Assembly: GCA_019925795.1 (NCBI GenBank)
Contig: CM034314.1
Coordinates: 18,472,657-18,536,656 of the forward strand
Source: Dendrobium chrysotoxum
Taxonomy: Eukaryota > Streptophyta > Magnoliopsida > Asparagales > Orchidaceae
Direction of reading: 5' to 3'
DNA: 64,000 nt
The position numbers and the translations under genes are program-made. Position 1 is the first letter of the stretch. The number at the start of each line of letters is the position of its first letter. Positions 36,614 through 47,816 of the stretch are shown piece after piece. Under the pieces are notes generated by a model, which was given only the letters and a program-made list of their open reading frames with translations, had not been told where the DNA came from and made no database searches.

Positions 36614-37312
36614 ATCAAACTTCATAGCGGCAAAGTGCTACCACCTCAAGCTTCTTCTGAAGATAAAGGGAAGCAAGTTGTTGACAAACCAGAGTCTTCT
36701 TTTCCACCTCGGCCTGTTCCCCTTCAGGGTCCAGTTGAGAGTGGAATACCCAAGGTCGATTACAATGTCCTAGCTCACCTCAGGAAGCTGCCTGCCAAAC
36801 TGAGCATTTATGATGTTCTGATCCTTTCCAAAGAAATGAGGGAAGCGTTAATCAAAGCTCTACTAGATCCAGATATTTGTATGGCCCAGTTAGCAGCTGC
36901 ACAGCCTGATGAAGCTCTTTGTTCCAAAGGAGTTCCCGAAATTTCTTTTTCTGATGAAGATCTATGTTTAGGGACGGCTGACAACAACCGTCCACTATAC
37001 ATAACAGTAAACATAGACAACTTCAGATTGTCATGTATCATGGTTGATCCTGGTGCATCAGTTAATATTATGACTCTCAGAATTCTCGCTTATTTGAGAA
37101 TAGACGTTCGTAAGCTCAGTTCAGACAAAATGATCTTACGAGGGTTTAACGAAAATGGAGAGAGGGCTTTGGGTTCAATTACTCTGTTGTTGGAGATTGA
37201 AGAATTTAAAACTGAAGCAAAGTTTCATATTATAGACTCTCCAACATCTTTTAATGCTCTTCTAGGTAGACCCTGGCTTCATGAATATAGGATGGTTCCT
37301 TCCTCCCTACAT
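36614..37312 (+). pseudogene. pro: Aspartic protease domain
   Basis: Retroviral-type pepsin-like protease that would cut the polyprotein. Features seen: LYITVNIDNFRLSCIMVDPG leading into the active-site strand VDPGASVNIM, an ILRGF flap-side strand, and the closing FNALLGRPWLHEY motif seen in plant gypsy proteases. The catalytic motif reads D-P-G-A where D-T/S-G-A is usual; Tat/Athila relatives vary at that position, so activity cannot be judged. It is open between the stops at 36,611 and 37,313. The position after GRPW is where Ogre elements often have an intron before RT; here the frame continues in phase (stops 37,313 and 37,397), so no intron is needed to explain the sequence. Confidence 0.85.
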
Positions 37313-37417
37313 TAGTGCATTAAATACATCAGAGATGGTGTTGAGCACTGTATTAAGGGAGATTTGCAACCATTCTTAATTCATGAAGTAGGAATTTAAG
37401 AAGATGCCGCATATTAT

Positions 37418-40400
37418 TTGCCTAAAAAGCAAACTGTTCCTAAGGATCTCAAATTGGCCAAAAGTAAAATTGCACTTGAAAAGAAATATGAAAAAGAAAA
37501 AGAAAAAGAAGAAAAAAGAGATGAAGAATATCCCTGCCTCGAAGATAACATCCGTTGGCATTCTGCTCCTCCCTCACAAAGAGGTGGTAGGATTACCCAA
37601 TGGGGGCGAGGTAGAGGCAGAGGATGGCAAAATTATGAAAGTGCAACGTATGAAATCATACAAAAGCAAACTCCTACGATGCATATTGATTTAGAATCTG
37701 ACTCAGAGGATGAATCATGTGTATCTAAGGCTGAAAATAGTAACAAGAGGCCGAAATTTGAGATATCTTTGGAACACGATAGTGACGATGATAAAGTTAA
37801 GGCAAAAATAGAGGATGATTCAGATTTGTCTACCTATGAAAAGCTTAAAGGATATGTGAAGACTTTAGCTCTAACCCCACTATCTCAAGATAGTATAGCC
37901 GGGTTGGCAGTTAAGGTTTCACCTGCTTTGAGCGATGATTGTAAAACTGCTAAGTTTATTCCTTCTTCTAGCAAGAATGTTGAAACTGATGTACACATTG
38001 ATGATCCTTTGATGAATGAAATAGTGGAACTCCCTTTTGATTGGTATCCTTATGGTGTTAAAAATTTAATTGAGCACGGTCTAACCCCATCTACTTGGAC
38101 TAAACGTCAAGCTCAGTCCTTTGAAAATTTTTGGAATACTGAATACTATAAACTAAAGTCAAGGGCAGGATTGGGCTTTAGTACTGTTTGTCCATTTAAT
38201 GATGATGATTACTGCTTGATGATAACTAACAATCTAGGATCTGATCATCTCTTTATGAAGGACATTGAAATTCTAAATGAATTTTGTCTAGAAACTTCAG
38301 ATGATTCGGATGACTTTCAAGTTAAGGAGGCACCTCCCGAACTTGAGGAGGAGATCCAATCAACTGTTGATGAACTGAAAGAAATTAACCTTGGTAATGA
38401 AGAAAATCCACGTCCGACATTCATAAGTGCCTTATTGAACGAGGATGAGTCAACTAACTTAGTCAAGTTGCTTTCAGAGTTTAAGGATTTCTTCGCTTGG
38501 AGCTATGACGAGATGCCCGGATTATCTCCAGAAATAGCAGTCCATAAACTTGAAATTCAACCTGACATGATCCCTGTCAAGCAAGCCCCACGATGTATGC
38601 GCTTAGAAATTGAACAACAAGTGGTGACTGAAGTTAAAAAATTGATCGATGCAGGCTTTATTCGAGAGGAAAAGTATCCCTCATGGTTGGCTAGCATCGT
38701 CCCAGTAAAGAAAAAGAATGGTCAAATTCGCGTATGCATCGATTATAGGGATCCGAATAAGGCTTGTCCAAAAGATGAGTTCCCGTTGCCTATACCGGAA
38801 CTCATGGTAGACATCACCTCTGAGCATGCAATTTTCTCTTTTATGGATGGTTCATCTGGATATAATCAAATCAAGATGGCTCCTGAAGATGAAAAATTCA
38901 CTGCCTTCAGAACACCTATAGGGGTCTTCTGTTACAAAGTCATGCCATTTATACTTAAGAACGCTGGTGCAACCTACCAGCGGACTATGACCCGAATCTT
39001 CGATGATCTAATACACCAACAGGTGGAATGTTATATCGATGATTTGTTAGTCAAAAGTCGTCAAAGGGAAGACCACCTTCATGATTTGAGAGTCATTTTT
39101 GAAAGGTTACACCGCTACGATCTAAAGATGAATCCCTTGAAATGTACTTTCAGAGTTACTTCAGAGAAATTCTTAGGATTCGTAGTGAGACACCGAGGCA
39201 TAGAAATTGATCCTTCCAAAATAAAAGCCATCTTAGATATGCCACCTCCTAAAAGTCTCACCCAGTTAAGATCTCTTCAAGGTAGGTTGGCATACCTACG
39301 AAGATTCATTTCCAACTTGTCTGGTAGGTGTCAACCATTCGCTGCTTTGTGTAAGAAAGATGCCCGATTTCATTGGGATGAAAAGTGTCAAAATACATTT
39401 GAAAGCATAAAGCAGTATTTGTTAACGCCACCAGTTCTAGCAGCTCCTATCCCTGGAAAACCCTTAATACTTTACACCGCAGCCTTAGACAGTTCTCTTG
39501 GCGCCTTGTTAGCCCAAACTAATGAGGAAGAAAGAGAGAACGCACTTTACTACTTGAGTAGAAGACTTCTGCCAACTGAAGCTAACTATCCTCCTATTGA
39601 GAAACATTATTTAGCTTTGATTTTTGCTGCCCAAAAATTAAGGCATTACATGTTAGCTCATAAAATCAATCTCATCTCTAGAGTCAATCCACTCCAATAC
39701 CTGATGACTCGTCCGACGTTGTCAGGGTGTTTAGCAAAGTGGTCAATGTTTCTACTCCAATTTGATATCACATTTATACCATTACGTGCTATCAAAGGTC
39801 AAGCCGTAGCTGACTTCTTAGCAGCACACCCGATCCCTGTTGAGTCCCCTCTGAATGACGATCTCCCTGATGAACAAATTATGAGTTTAGAGGAGCAGGA
39901 AGGAAATACTTGGGAATTATATTTTGATGGTGCCGCATCTTCACAAAAGATTGGGGAACCTCAGGAGGTAATCCCAGGAAAAGCCGGTATCGGGTTGGTT
40001 TTCATAACCCCTGAAAAGGGATTGTTGTGTTATTCTTACCATTTATTAGAGCCTTGCACTAATAACGAGGTCGAATACGAAGCTCTAATAACTGGTATAG
40101 AATTAGCAATATCAATGGAAATTAAAGAAATTAAGATCTTTGGAGATTCACAACTTATCATAAATCAAGTTGCTGGTATTTACAAAGTCTTGAAACCTAA
40201 ACTTCTTTCGTACCATCAGTACACTATGAAACTTCTCGAGCAGATTCCGAGCGTAAACTTATATAGGATACCCCGTGGAAGAAATTCTATGGCGGATGCC
40301 CTTGCAAAGCTCGCAAAGGAATTAGCCTGTATAGAAGAAGAGTCCATTTCCATAGAAGTTCAAGGTCGTAAGATCTTGTCTCCTATAGACTTGGAATACA

Positions 40401-41383
40401 TCAATAAAAAGTTTCCTTCTGAGGGTAAGATTGTTCTTGCCATTGATGATGAGACGGTTGACTGGAGACAACCTTTCATTGACTATTTACAAGAAAGCAA
40501 ACTCCCTCGAGAGAAATCTGCCGCAGATCAAATTAAGAGAAGGGCTCTTTCTTATACACTGATAAATGGTATTTTGTACCGCTGGTCTTTTGATCAATTG
40601 TGGTTACGTTGTCTTAGTAAACAAGAAGCCCAAAGGATCATGACCGAGGTACATGCCGGATTGTGTGGTGCCCACCAATCTGGCCCCAAAATGAAGATGA
40701 AAATCAAGAGACTGGGATATTACTGGCCTTCAATGATTGACGACTGTATGTCTATTGCACGTCATTGCCACCAGTGTCAAGTACATGGTGTAGTCCTACA
40801 CCAACCTCCTAATGTTCTGCATCCAACGATCGCTTCGTGGCCTTTTGAAAGCTGGGGCACGGACATTATTGGCCCTATCGATCCTCCCTCTTCTAAAGGT
40901 CACCGGTTCATTCTAGCAGCAACAGATTACTTCTCAAAATGGGCAGAAGCTGTTCCACTGCGAGAAGTCAAAACTCATAATGTGCTCCAATTCTTTCGAG
41001 ACCATATTGTATATCGATTTGGCATTCCTCGTCGAATTATATCCGATAATGGTCCCTCCTTCAAGAGCACCAAAATGAATAATTTTACTAAACGTTATAA
41101 TATTGGTTGGAGGTACTCCACAAGCTACTACCCACATGCGAATGGATTGGTGGAGGCCTTCAATAAGACGTTAGTAGGAATTCTAAAGAAAATCTTAGAG
41201 GATAATAAGCGACAGTGGCACGAAATGTTGGGTGAGGCTCTGTGGGCTTATCGAACCACATGTAGAACCCCAACTCAGTCTACACCGTTTGCTTTAGTCA
41301 TTGGGGCTGAGGCTGTTCTCCCTTTAGAGGTACAGTTTCCCTCTCTAAGAGTTGCAATTAACAATAGTATCACATCTGAATAG
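37418..41383 (+). pseudogene. pol: RT, RNase H, second RNase H and integrase core
   Basis: An open stretch of 1,321 codons. After an acidic linker come: reverse transcriptase (about residues 370-580), with PVKKKNGQIRVCIDYRDPNK and YIDD at 539; the Ty3-type RNase H (about 650-790), whose usual first catalytic TDAS reads TAAL near 688; and a second, archaeal-like RNase H (834-970) with YFDGAA (D837), NNEVEYEAL, GDSQL and MADALAK, keeping all four acidic residues. Integrase follows: zinc finger H1079, H1086, C1117, C1120 and catalytic D1149, D1210, E1246 with the expected 35-residue D-E spacing. Two RNase H domains mark the Tat lineage. TAG at 41,381 cuts off the C-terminal module. The stretch begins after TAA 37,397 and lacks its own convincing ATG. 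Confidence 0.95.
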
Positions 41384-41713
41384 AATGCCCGACTTCGTTT
41401 AGAAGAACTCGAAGGTTTAGAAGAGAAGCGATTGCAGGCTCAACAGAACCTTGAGTTATATAAATCCCGTATGGCTCAAGCACATGATAAAATGGTCCGT
41501 CCTAGAACCTTTCGAGCAGGAGAGCTGGTGTTGGTCTTACGTAGACCTATCCTAACTCATCGAAGGTTTGGTGGTAAGTTTGAGCCTACATGGGAAGGTC
41601 CTTTTGTGATGGAGAAAGTCTACCAAGGGGGATCTTACCAATTAGTGGATTGTAAGGGTGATCATCCTATGTTACCTATCAATGGGCGGTATCTTAAGAA
41701 ATACTATGTGTAA
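41384..41713 (+). pseudogene. Integrase C-terminal module (GPY/F)
   Basis: In phase with the integrase core after TAG 41,381. It contains RTFRAGELVLVLRRPI and FEPTWEGPFVMEKVYQGGSY, the GPY/F-type module that binds DNA in Ty3/gypsy integrases. It ends at TAA 41,713, likely the natural end of the polyprotein, since untranslated tandem repeats follow. Confidence 0.9.
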
Positions 41714-42117
41714 TGACGTTGTTATGAAGATTTACAATAAAATTACAAATTTCTCAGCATACACGTTGTTCTCAAGCTTATGAATGTGACATATACTGGG
41801 TCCAAGCAGTTTATGTATTTCTTTTGAAAATCAAAATGTTACAAAGTCTAAACTGATCGAGATGTCTATAATGTTATTGTAGAAATCTCCTTTTGTTTTC
41901 TTCATATACGGTGATTCGGTATAAAAACATAACCCCCAGTGGATATTTGTAAGTTATAAGGATCATTTATAATGAAAGAGAACAAATTTTTTAATTCAAT
42001 GAATCCCAAGACTATCAATCTTCCAAATTCAGAACTCTATCTGAAATCAAAATTTCAGTCAATTTCATGCAAAATCAATCTCAATCAAAATTAAAAAAAA
42101 AATCAAATCTAATTCAA
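41714..42117 (+). other. Element 3' region before the tandem repeats
   Basis: Non-coding AT-rich sequence between the integrase stop and the repeats. It contains a CAAAATC/CAATC-rich stretch (about 42,000-42,100). Nothing further recognised. Confidence 0.6.
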
Positions 42118-43470
42118 GCCTAAAAGAAATTTTCTAGTCTTTTAAGGATAGGTGTGAGTCCCCGTGCTTCCTTTCCTTAGGATTAGAATTCAATCTGGTT
42201 AGATAGTTTTTGCCAAAATCCTTAGAGGTTTAGGTAGACTATCTCCTTGGCTAGTTCCCCCTGGTTAGATGTGAGTCCCCGTGCTTTCTAGCTAGGTTAG
42301 TCATTGAAAACCTAAAAGAAATCCTCTAGTCTTTTAAGGATAGGTGTGAGTCCCCGTGCTTCCTTTCCTTAGGATTAGAATTAAATCTGGTTAGATAGTT
42401 TTTGCCAAAATCCTTAGAGGTTTAGGTAGACTATCTCCTTGGCTAGTTCCCCCTGGTTAGATGTGAGTCCCCGTGCTTTCTAGCTAGGTTAGTCATTAAA
42501 AACCTAAAAGAAATCCTCTAGTCTTTTAAGGATAGGTGTGAGTCCCCGTGCTTCCTTTCCTTAGGATTAGAATTAAATCTGGTTAGATAGTTTTTGCCAA
42601 AATCCTTAGCGGTTTAGGTAGACTATCTCCTTGGCTAGTTCCCCCTGGTTAGATGTGAGTCCCTGTGCTTTCTAGCTAGGTTAGTCATTGAAAACCTAAA
42701 AGAAACTGTCTAGTCCTTTAAGGATAGGTGTGAGTCCCCGTGCTTCCTTTCCTTAGGATTAGAATTAAATCGGGTTAGATAGTTCTTGCCAAAATTCTTA
42801 GAGGTTTAGGTAGACTATCTCCTTGGCTAGTTTCCCTTAGTTAGTTGTGAGTCCCTGTGCTTTCTAGCTAGGTTAGTCATTGAAAACCTAAAAGAATCAG
42901 ATTCTTTTTAGGAGTAGGTGTGAGTCCCCGAGCGTCCTACTTCCTAGGATCTCGACTAACTAGTGGTGGATTTAAGCCTGCCGGGCCCCATCATAGTTCA
43001 GTCGACTTCTGGTCTTTTAAGAATAGGTGTGAGTCCCCGTGCTTCCTGTTCTTAGGCTAGTTTCCCTAGTTAGATGTGAGTCCCCGTGTTTTCTAGCTAG
43101 TTTAGTCATTGACAACCCAGAAGAAATTTGGTCTTTTAAGAATAGGTGTGAGTCCCCGTGCTTCCTGTTCTTAGACTAGTTCCCCTAGTTAGTTGTGAGT
43201 CCGCATACTTTCTAGCTAGGTTAATCATTGAAAACTCGAAACAAATTTGGTCTGTTAGGAATATGTGTGAGTCCCCGAGCTTCCTATTTTCCTTAGACCT
43301 TGGCTAGCTATTGTTGGAATTAAGCCTGCTGGGCCCCCTCATAGCTTAGTCGTCTTTAGTGTTTAGAGATTTGGTGTGAGTCCCCGTGCTTCCTGTCTTT
43401 AGACCTAAAGGAAAATCAAATTCTCCTTAGATTTCTTAGGGATAAGTGTGAGTCCCCGAGCTTCTTATCT
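42118..43470 (+). repeat. 3' region tandem repeats, 192-bp period
   Basis: The word GATAGGTGTGAGTCCCCG recurs at 42,147, 42,339, 42,531 and 42,723, exactly 192 bp apart, and then more loosely to about 43,450. Each unit contains two copies of a half-motif GTGAGTCCCCGTGCTT, giving about 16 copies over 1.35 kb. The first four units are nearly identical, the later ones shortened and mixed (one has a CTGCCGGGCCCC insert near 42,978, again near 43,328). Ogre and other Tat elements are known for such hypervariable 3' regions, which can seed satellites. Confidence 0.92.
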
Positions 43471-43896
43471 CTTTGGATCTAGACTGTCTAGTCCTTGGCC
43501 ATCCTAGTATCAAAATCACTTTCAAACTTTCACATTCAAATCAAAATAATTTTTTTTAAACTCTTCCATCATATCAAACCACTTTCAAATCACTATACTC
43601 AGTTATTTCTTACTTTGACTTTACCAAATAATACTAATTTCATTAGTTATTATTTGCTAAAGCCATCAGTGTTATCATCAACTTTTAAATCAATTAATCG
43701 GTCCAAATCTTTCAATCAAATCAATTCAATTCTCTATCAGCTTTCATTCTGAATCTCTATCAAAATACAAAATTCCTTCAATTCATCTATTCAGATTAAC
43801 TTTCAATTTTAATTTTGGATCTATTTGATCATTTCGGTCAACGCCAATACGCACGATAAACTTTGGCAAGTTTATCATGCCTATTGGGGGTCCATT
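43471..43896 (+). other. Pre-LTR region with polypurine-like tract
   Basis: AT- and C-rich non-coding sequence ending in CTATTGGGGGTCCATT just before the 3' LTR. The GGGGG run at about 43,886-43,890 is the likely plus-strand primer site, although it is interrupted and short. Confidence 0.6.
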
Positions 43897-46534
43897 TGTT
43901 GACCTCATTATTTCGAGATCAATTTCTCCAGAATAAATCTCTAGCTCCTAAATTTTCACAGCCTAGTGTAGACGTCACTCGTCTAGGACTTCTCTCAGGT
44001 GGACACCTAGTGACGTAGCATTGACTCTACTTGATAACCCGACCTAAATTAAGATCAATTCAATCCAAATCTAGCTCAACTCCAAATTAAACCCAAATCA
44101 ACTCGTCTCAAGCTAACTACTTTAAATTGAACTTTACGATGCAAATTCACATGAAACCGAATCAAATTAACTCAAATTGAGTCCGATTTAAATGACAATA
44201 GCCCTGATTAGACCGGATTGATTCGTCACGAGCCAGTCAAAATTTAATCAACGTTTAACAAATTAATAAATAAAACAAATTTGAATCAGTTTAAATTAAA
44301 ATTTCTACTAAATTTTATTTAAAATTAACATATTTCACTAAAATAAATCTCTATGTTTTCTTAAAATTAATTAATTAGAAACTTAGCATGTCATTTTGTC
44401 TAAATTGAAGTTTAAATAATCTTAATCACTACTTCTCAATTTTATCGAAATTCAAATTAAGAGAATAGTTTTGGCTTGTCCCACACGATCAGATGGGAGG
44501 CAGCAGTTTCGAGCCAGGTCACCCACGATCTCTTTCCCTCTAATTCGCAAGAAGCTCCAAGAACCGAACTACCCCACTCCTCTCTCGGCATTTTTTCGCA
44601 AAAATCCCCCAGGATCGTGGCTCTCCTTTTCCGTCTCTCTGGCAAGAAACCGAAGCCTCGACAGTTCGCAAAACGCTCCAGGTCCGCCTCTCTCTACAGT
44701 TCGGAAATCCCCAAGTCTTCCTCAGGCGAAATCGAGGTTCCCCGTCGCTCTCTCGTTCGTAAGCTCTGCCTGTCTCCTTGCTCTGTCGCCTCCTCTGCCC
44801 TAGTCGAAGGTTCCCCCTCTCCTGTTTGACTCCAGGCGTGCAAAACCCCCTAGCCGACGATCTTTGCCCTAGCTGCTACCCATAGGTATATGTTTCTCCT
44901 ATTTCTTCTCCATCTTCCTCTTCTTCATTTCATATCACTTTCTTCTTTTAAAGCTTTCTCTCCATATTGCTGTCTTGTTGGATATGGGTTTTCTTTGCCG
45001 AATTGGTCATAAATCCTGATGATTATGAGTTCTTAAGCAAATAGCTATATGCATTTGGTAAAGTTTGAGTTGTTGTATATAGTATTTCAAAATTCAGTGT
45101 ATATATCCATGTCTTGGTGGAAATACGTTTTGACCTTAAGCAATTATGATTGAGGGTAATTTGCCTATGCACTTTCTTGAATCTTAAATATTGTACCATG
45201 ACTTGATATCATGTTATGTGAAGGCTTGTTGGTGTATTGAAATAACTTTGTCTATTGGGTTGTTTCAAAGCCTGGAAATGCATGAACTCGATCTGAAATT
45301 GTCTAGTTCTAATTGGAAAGCCCTTTAAATATTATCTCAGAAGATAATGGAGTTTCCCAACTTCTCTTTCTCTTAATGTTATTTGGCATAACGGTTGAGA
45401 TGAAATGAGTAAATGGGGTGGTCACATGAAATGCTTCTTTTTCCTGCTATTTGATGATTATATCATTCATGATCAAGGTTATCTATGTTGGTTGCTTTAA
45501 CTTTGAAGAGAAAGTTAGAAGTGTTACATGCATGTTTAGGTCCCTTCTCCTTTAAAACAATAACCTCTTGTTTGAAATCATGATTTATTTCTTGCATAGA
45601 AAATATGTTCGTATTATTTATAATAGAGATTTCAAAAGAGCATTGGTATCTTTTCTTCTTCCCATAATTCATGATTATGAAAATTTACAATTTTGATAAA
45701 TATGGTGTATGATTGGTAGACTCAAGTGAGATTTGTAAGTTTGTTGAAAATTCCACTTATACTTCATATTTCAATGTTGGAGAAGGTGTGGTCCAAATGA
45801 AGGGGTGTATGCGTTACATTGGAAATTTTCTTGAGTCTTTGAAAAGAGGAAGGTGGCATCAATTGTTCTCTCTCATTATTATTGTTGGAAGGGTTTATGG
45901 GGACTTGTGTGTTGCAATGATGTTTTCTTTAGTATAGTAGCATGAGTATGTTTTTGAAAAGTGAAGGGTGGTTGTGAATGGTAAAGTGAAGCTTGATTGT
46001 TGGAGATTTAAAAGTATTTTGTTTTGAAAAGGTGATATGTGTGAGAAATAATAAGTGAAGTTTGTGGGATCAAAAATGTGAAACTTGTGTATTTTGGAAA
46101 GGTGGAGTTGTGTATTTGAGAAGTAAGGTATATGTGAGGGATTTTGGAAAATGAAATGTGTTATCTTGAAAGGTAATGAGTGATTTTGGAAGGTGAGGTG
46201 GAAAGTTTTGGAAAAGTGAGATGAGTATGTGAAAAGTAAAGTGTATGATTTTGTGGGAAGTATGTGTGTGCTTTAAGAGGTGATTATGCGATCTTTGAAA
46301 GGTAAAAGATGTATGTTTTGAAGAGTGAGTTATGAATGTGAGTGTTAAAGATGAATCATGTGTATATATGTCAAGAGATAAAGTGTGTGTTTTTGGAAGA
46401 GTGTATGTGTTGAAAGACAAAGTGTGTGAAAGAGTGAGAAGTGAAAGTTAGAGGTGTTGAGAAATGAAAGGTGTGGGTGTGGAGGAATGAGTTTATTGGG
46501 TATTTATTAGAAATGAAAGTGTAAAAGGAAGCAA

Positions 46535-46540
<6 letters not shown>

Positions 46541-46581
<41 letters not shown>
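46541..46581. repeat. (CT)n microsatellite in the 3' LTR
   Basis: About 20 CT dinucleotides here against about 9 at the matching 5' LTR place (29,880-29,897), so length changed after insertion. Confidence 0.9.
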
Positions 46582-46583
<2 letters not shown>

Positions 46584-46585
46584 CC

Positions 46586-47816
46586 TTCTCTTCCTTCTTC
46601 TACTACTCTCCCTTCTTGTGCCTCGAGATAAATGTTGGAAAAATAAATAGTTTTCTTTCAAAAGGGAACTATTTAGAAGGTTGACAGCTTGTGCCGGTCT
46701 TCAAACCCGAAGAAAGGTACGTTTTTTATTTTTAGTAATTTTAGTTATTTTATTATTAATTATTAAATGTGCTTCTAATCCTTTCACTGTTTTCTTTTCT
46801 TTATTTGCATGAACTACGAGGAACGGTACCAATCAAGTGAACGAGAGGAATCAGATCAAAGGTGTCAGTCGCCTCTATCCAACCGGGTAGAGGTGCTACG
46901 GGCGTAATCCACCGGGTCGTAGCCCCCGGTGTTGTAAGTTTTCTTAAAACTTAGAAAGCCCCTAGGAAGCCGTGGTGTGGTTTATGCGAACCCCTCCCCT
47001 TTAGGTCCTTATAGTAACTTCAATTTTATTAGGATGATTTTCATTTCATTTTAGACCCTTAAACCCCTTTATATGTACGCAATGTCCTAAGGGTTAGTGA
47101 TAACAAAATTTTTTTATCCCATACAATTTTAGTGACATTTAAGAACAAAAATTAAGGACTGAGTCTTAGAGAACTTAGACTTAGGATGCATGCATAGTTT
47201 AGGGTAGAAACACAGAACATAGAAAACTTAGTGACATTCCCCTTAGGCTTAGTGTTCATTATTAAATATAACTTTAATTAGGCTAATCAAATTTAAATGA
47301 TCATTTAACAAAAATTTCAAACACACCAATAATAACTTGGATAAAAATACACGAAAATCACATAACTTTTAATAACTAAGTCATAATCAACAAACACAAC
47401 CACTAAAAGATTCAACTTGAACATAAGTCTAAAATTGGGTTTAATTAACATTTTAATCATCTCATAATCAAATAATAATAATTAAATAAAATCTATTAAA
47501 AGTAAAACTAAACTCAGAATACAAAATACACCTAAAATGAGAACAAATTTAAATAATAAACATAATCCAAAATAAAAAGCCCTTTAAAAATCAAACTCTA
47601 TTCATTAAAGTCTTTTCAAAAATCAATTATAAGCATAATATAAAACATCTTTAAAGAAAATTGATTGAGATACATAGCAATCTAAAAGTCTAATAAATTG
47701 TCAAAGATTCAGTAAGTTGTTAAATTAAATGATATAAAAGAAAATAGGTTAATTTAAATGACTAAAAATAACAAAATTCTATTAATCAACTTTAATAATC
47801 AAAATTCAATCTAAAA
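46586..47816 (+). other. LTR segment deleted from the 5' LTR
   Basis: Present only in the 3' LTR. It contains a GC-rich fold around 46,880-46,940 (ACCGGGTAGAGG, CCACCGGGTCGTAGCCCCCGG) and a long A-rich part. No TIR, TSD or coding region marks it as an insert. The 5' LTR joins taccc directly to aaacttc, with a short A/C microhomology, which favours a deletion there. Confidence 0.6.

Noticed and set aside
37313..37417. Ogre-type intron between protease and RT
   Set aside because: The region stays in frame and reads like coding sequence apart from two stops, so an intron is not required; not excluded, since no transcript can be seen.
33083..41713. Programmed stop-codon readthrough as the reason for the stops
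   Set aside because: One stop between gag and pol could be read through, but ten scattered stops inside folded domains cannot be functional.
42118..43470. CRISPR-like array (direct repeats with spacers)
   Set aside because: The units are contiguous 192-bp tandem copies inside a plant retrotransposon, with no unique equal-length spacers and no cas genes.
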